Origin: Hadesarchaea archaeon
GTDB taxonomy: Archaea; Hadarchaeota; Hadarchaeia; Hadarchaeales; WYZ-LMO6
DNA: 5,606 nucleotides
Assembly (NCBI GenBank): GCA_004347925.1
Contig: QNVD01000257.1
Location: forward strand, 1-5,606
Direction of reading: 5' to 3'
Below the pieces are notes generated by a model. It was given only the letters and a program-made list of their open reading frames with translations, was not told where the DNA came from and did not search any database. Of the stretch, positions 3,553 through 5,606 are shown piece by piece. Position 1 is the stretch's first letter, and the number at the start of each line of letters is the position of its first letter. The position numbers and the translations under genes were made by a program.

Positions 3553-4947
3553 GTGCCCGTGGGAGTGCTCGGGGTGAGCTACGGCAGCAGGTTCGCCTGC
3601 CTGGCCGACACCCTATGCCGGAGCTGGCACATGGTCAGGCTCTTCATAGCGGACAAGCAGAGGAACCCCTTCAACCTGAGGAAGGCCCAGGAGACGGGGG
3701 GGGAGCACGTGGTGATCCCCGACCTGGACGTGAGGGAAATAGTGAAGTTTGCGAGGAGGCACGCGAGGGAGATCTCCTTCGGAATCCTGGGGCCCGAGGG
3801 TCCCGGGATGCAGGGGATAAGGGACCAGCTGGAGAGGGAGACGGGGATAAAGATGATCTGCCCCAGCCTGCAGTACTTCCTGGAGAAGAGCAAGGTGAGG
3901 CAGAGGAAGCTCCTGCAGGAGGTGGCCCCGGAGGCCAACCCCAGGTTCAGGGTCTTCGATCCCGCCGAGATTCCCAGGGAGAGGGTGAAGGAGGAGGTCT
4001 ACCGGTGGCTGGACGAGGTGGGGGAGAGGGTGGCCGTGAAGCCCGACGCCCCCGCCACCGGGAAGGGGGTGGGGGTCTGGGGGGATCACTTCCGCACCAG
4101 GGAGGAGATGTTCCAGGAGTACTTCCTCCCCTCCTTCGCCAAGGGGCCGGTGATCGTGGAGGAGAAGCTGGAGGGGGAGGAGTTCTCCCTCCAGTTCCTA
4201 TCCGACGGGGAGCACCTGGTCCCCACCCCCTGCGTGAGGGACTACAAGAGGGCCTTCGACTGGGATCAGGGCCCCAACACCGGGGGGATGGGCTCCTACA
4301 AGGACAGGGGAGAGCTCCTCCCCTTCATGGAGAGGAGGGACTGGGAGGAGGCGGTGAGCATAGCGGAGCGCCTGCACCGGAGGCTGAAGGGGGAGGGGAG
4401 GAATCCCGGTCTGATGGGGGTGATGTACGTGGGCTACATCCTCACCCGGGAGGGGGTGAAGGTTCTGGAGGTCAACAGCAGGTGGGGGGATCCGGAGGTG
4501 ATGAACCTGATGCCCCTGCTGGAGGACGACTTCGTGGAGGTGTGCTTCAAGTGCCTGGACGGGGAGCTGAGGGGGATGAGGTTCAGGGAGAGGGCCAGCG
4601 TGGTGATCTACGCGGTTCCCCTGGACTACGGGGGCTACAGGAAGTACTCCGGTCCCAGGAGGGTGAGGCTGGAGGAGGCGGAGGAGCTGAGGAAGAGGTA
4701 CGGGGAGGACCTCAGGCTCTATCCTGGCTCGCTGGAGGTGAGGGAGAACGGGGAGCTCTGGGCCCTGAGCTCCCGAACGGTGGCGGCGGTGGGGCTGGCG
4801 GAGGATCTGGGTAGGGCCAGGGAGATAGCCCTGGAGGCGGTGAGGAGGATCGACGGGCCCCTCAGGCACCGGGAGGACATAGCCCTCAGGGAGCACGTGG
4901 AGAGGAGCATCAGCCACATGAGGGCCCTCAGGTCCTCAGCTCCCTGA
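3553..4947 (+). CDS. purD: PurD-like phosphoribosylamine-glycine ligase
   Basis: An ATP-grasp ligase of the GAR synthetase family, which joins phosphoribosylamine and glycine using ATP. At 464 residues it is longer than the usual 420-430. Landmarks: GPEGPGMQGI (80-89) and CPSLQYFLEKSK (103-114) of the first domains; ATP-binding AVKPDAPATGKGVGV (161-175); EEKLEGEEFSLQF (203-215); RDYKRAFDWDQGPNTGGMG (229-247), almost invariant in PurD; and EVNSRWGDPEV (306-316), which carries metal-binding residues. The C-terminal domain keeps LRHREDIA near 437-444. Unusual is the N-terminus: the glycine-rich GGREHA motif of PurD is replaced by GVSYGSRFACLAD. The GTG start follows the purN stop by one base with GGAGG upstream; an ATG overlapping that stop is out of frame. 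Its end overlaps the convergent crotonase gene by 20 bases. GAR synthetase is the best reading, but the altered N-terminus leaves room for another amine substrate. Confidence 0.85.
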   Translation: MPVGVLGVSYGSRFACLADTLCRSWHMVRLFIADKQRNPFNLRKAQETGGEHVVIPDLDVREIVKFARRHAREISFGILGPEGPGMQGIRDQLERETGIKMICPSLQYFLEKSKVRQRKLLQEVAPEANPRFRVFDPAEIPRERVKEEVYRWLDEVGERVAVKPDAPATGKGVGVWGDHFRTREEMFQEYFLPSFAKGPVIVEEKLEGEEFSLQFLSDGEHLVPTPCVRDYKRAFDWDQGPNTGGMGSYKDRGELLPFMERRDWEEAVSIAERLHRRLKGEGRNPGLMGVMYVGYILTREGVKVLEVNSRWGDPEVMNLMPLLEDDFVEVCFKCLDGELRGMRFRERASVVIYAVPLDYGGYRKYSGPRRVRLEEAEELRKRYGEDLRLYPGSLEVRENGELWALSSRTVAAVGLAEDLGRAREIALEAVRRIDGPLRHREDIALREHVERSISHMRALRSSAP

Positions 4948-5606
4948 GGCACCTCAGCTGGGCTTCCTTCGCCAGCTCGAAGTTGCGCTCGGAGTCCTCC
5001 ACCCAGCTTCTCTCCACCAGCCTCTTGGATTCCCGGAGGGGCAGGGGGGCTCTGGAGAGGATCCTTTCCACGTAGAGCCTCACCCCCTCCTCCAGATCCG
5101 GAAAGATCCCGTTCACCAGGCCCAGCCTCACCCCCTCCTCCGCCGTCATCCTCCTTCCGGTGAGGATGAGGTCCCTGGCCACCCCGTCCCCCACCATCCT
5201 GGGCAGGAGGTGAAGGGCGCCCATGTCGGGGAGGATGCCGAACTCGGGCTCCCTGAGGAAGAAGAGGGTGCCGGGGGTGGCCAGCCTTAGGTCGGCGGCC
5301 AGGGCCAGCTGCATCCCTCCCCCTATGGCGTACCTCTGGCAGGCAGCTATCACCGGACACTCCATCCCCCTGATCCTCCTTATCACGCGCTGGGCCAGCT
5401 CTATGACGGGCAGGAGCCTCTCCTCCCCCCAGGTGGCCAGCTCGGCCAGCACGGAGGTGTCCATGCCCGAGCAGAAGGTGTCCCCCTTCCCGCCCAGCAC
5501 CAGCACCCTGGGCCTGGCCCCCTCCACCTCCTGAAGGGCCTCATCCAGCTCCTCCAGCATCTGTAGGTCGAGGGCGTTCTTCTTCTCGGGCCGGTTCAGC
5601 TCTATC
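4928..5606 (-). CDS. Crotonase family: enoyl-CoA hydratase/isomerase (start outside window)
   Basis: A partial gene of the crotonase superfamily, whose members act on acyl-CoA thioesters, for example hydrating or isomerising enoyl-CoA in fatty-acid or aromatic breakdown. The frame is open to the window edge and its first visible residues, IELNRPEKKNALDLQM, match the family's first strand, so an ATG at 5560 is internal. The oxyanion-hole segments are visible: TFCSGMDTS (residues 28-36 counted from that ATG) and YAIGGGMQLALAADLRLA (77-94). Of the two catalytic glutamates of rat crotonase, the E164 equivalent is present (E106 in REPEFGILP), but the E144 position is glutamine (Q84 in GGGMQL). The PDMGALHLLPRMVG and LTGRRMTAEEGVRLGLV segments follow as usual. 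The missing glutamate argues against a simple hydratase and for an isomerase or other reaction. The gene ends within the last 20 bases of purD, on the opposite strand. Confidence 0.88.
   Translation of the reverse strand, partial: IELNRPEKKNALDLQMLEELDEALQEVEGARPRVLVLGGKGDTFCSGMDTSVLAELATWGEERLLPVIELAQRVIRRIRGMECPVIAACQRYAIGGGMQLALAADLRLATPGTLFFLREPEFGILPDMGALHLLPRMVGDGVARDLILTGRRMTAEEGVRLGLVNGIFPDLEEGVRLYVERILSRAPLPLRESKRLVERSWVEDSERNFELAKEAQLRCLRELRT

Noticed and set aside
3548..3577. ATG overlapping the purN stop as the purD start
   Set aside because: It reads a different frame and stops after nine codons. The GTG at 3553 is the in-frame start of purD.
3615..4814. A 399-codon plus-strand frame inside purD
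   Set aside because: The product is low-complexity glycine/glutamate/arginine, as expected from shifting the frame of GAG/GGG/AGG-rich coding DNA. The PurD frame has clear family motifs.

Overview
This looks like chromosomal DNA from a thermophilic archaeon. It is very GC-rich, arginine is coded mostly by AGG, and coding strands are loaded with purines. Intergenic gaps are short, and several start codons sit about 25-28 bases after an AT-rich TATA-like patch, as in archaeal leaderless transcripts. Gene content agrees: an archaeal-type presenilin-like protease, a DUF2148 ferredoxin-domain protein, NikR and CooC. The exact lineage cannot be fixed from this window. GC content and gene set would suit an uncultured group such as Hadarchaeota or Bathyarchaeia, but that is a guess.

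Layout. Positions 1-629 (minus) hold most of a CooC-type ATPase, which matures nickel CO dehydrogenase. Divergent from it across 58 bases is nikR (688-1098, plus), with all four nickel ligands. A 40-residue gene with an MGCGG start (1102-1224, minus) ends against nikR. Upstream of it on the minus strand is the DUF2148 gene (1329-1877). Divergent from that is a nine-helix intramembrane aspartyl protease of the presenilin/SPP family (1943-2782, plus). A purN-like formyltransferase (2865-3551) and a purD-like ATP-grasp ligase (3553-4947) form a tight plus-strand pair. A crotonase-family gene (4928-5606, minus, start outside the window) overlaps the purD end by 20 bases.

How they fit. CooC and NikR form a nickel unit: one drives nickel insertion into CO dehydrogenase, the other senses nickel, and they share a compact divergent promoter region. 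The purD/purN pair would make phosphoribosylglycinamide and formylate it, steps 2 and 3 of purine synthesis. Both proteins diverge at their N-terminal motifs, so a side pathway cannot be excluded. The protease, the DUF2148 protein and the small protein have no clear link to these. I see no mobile element, CRISPR array, tRNA or rRNA. The points most worth a second look are the hairpin over the cooC start, the conserved-looking small MGCGG protein, the divergent PurN/PurD pair, and a crotonase missing one of its two usual glutamates.
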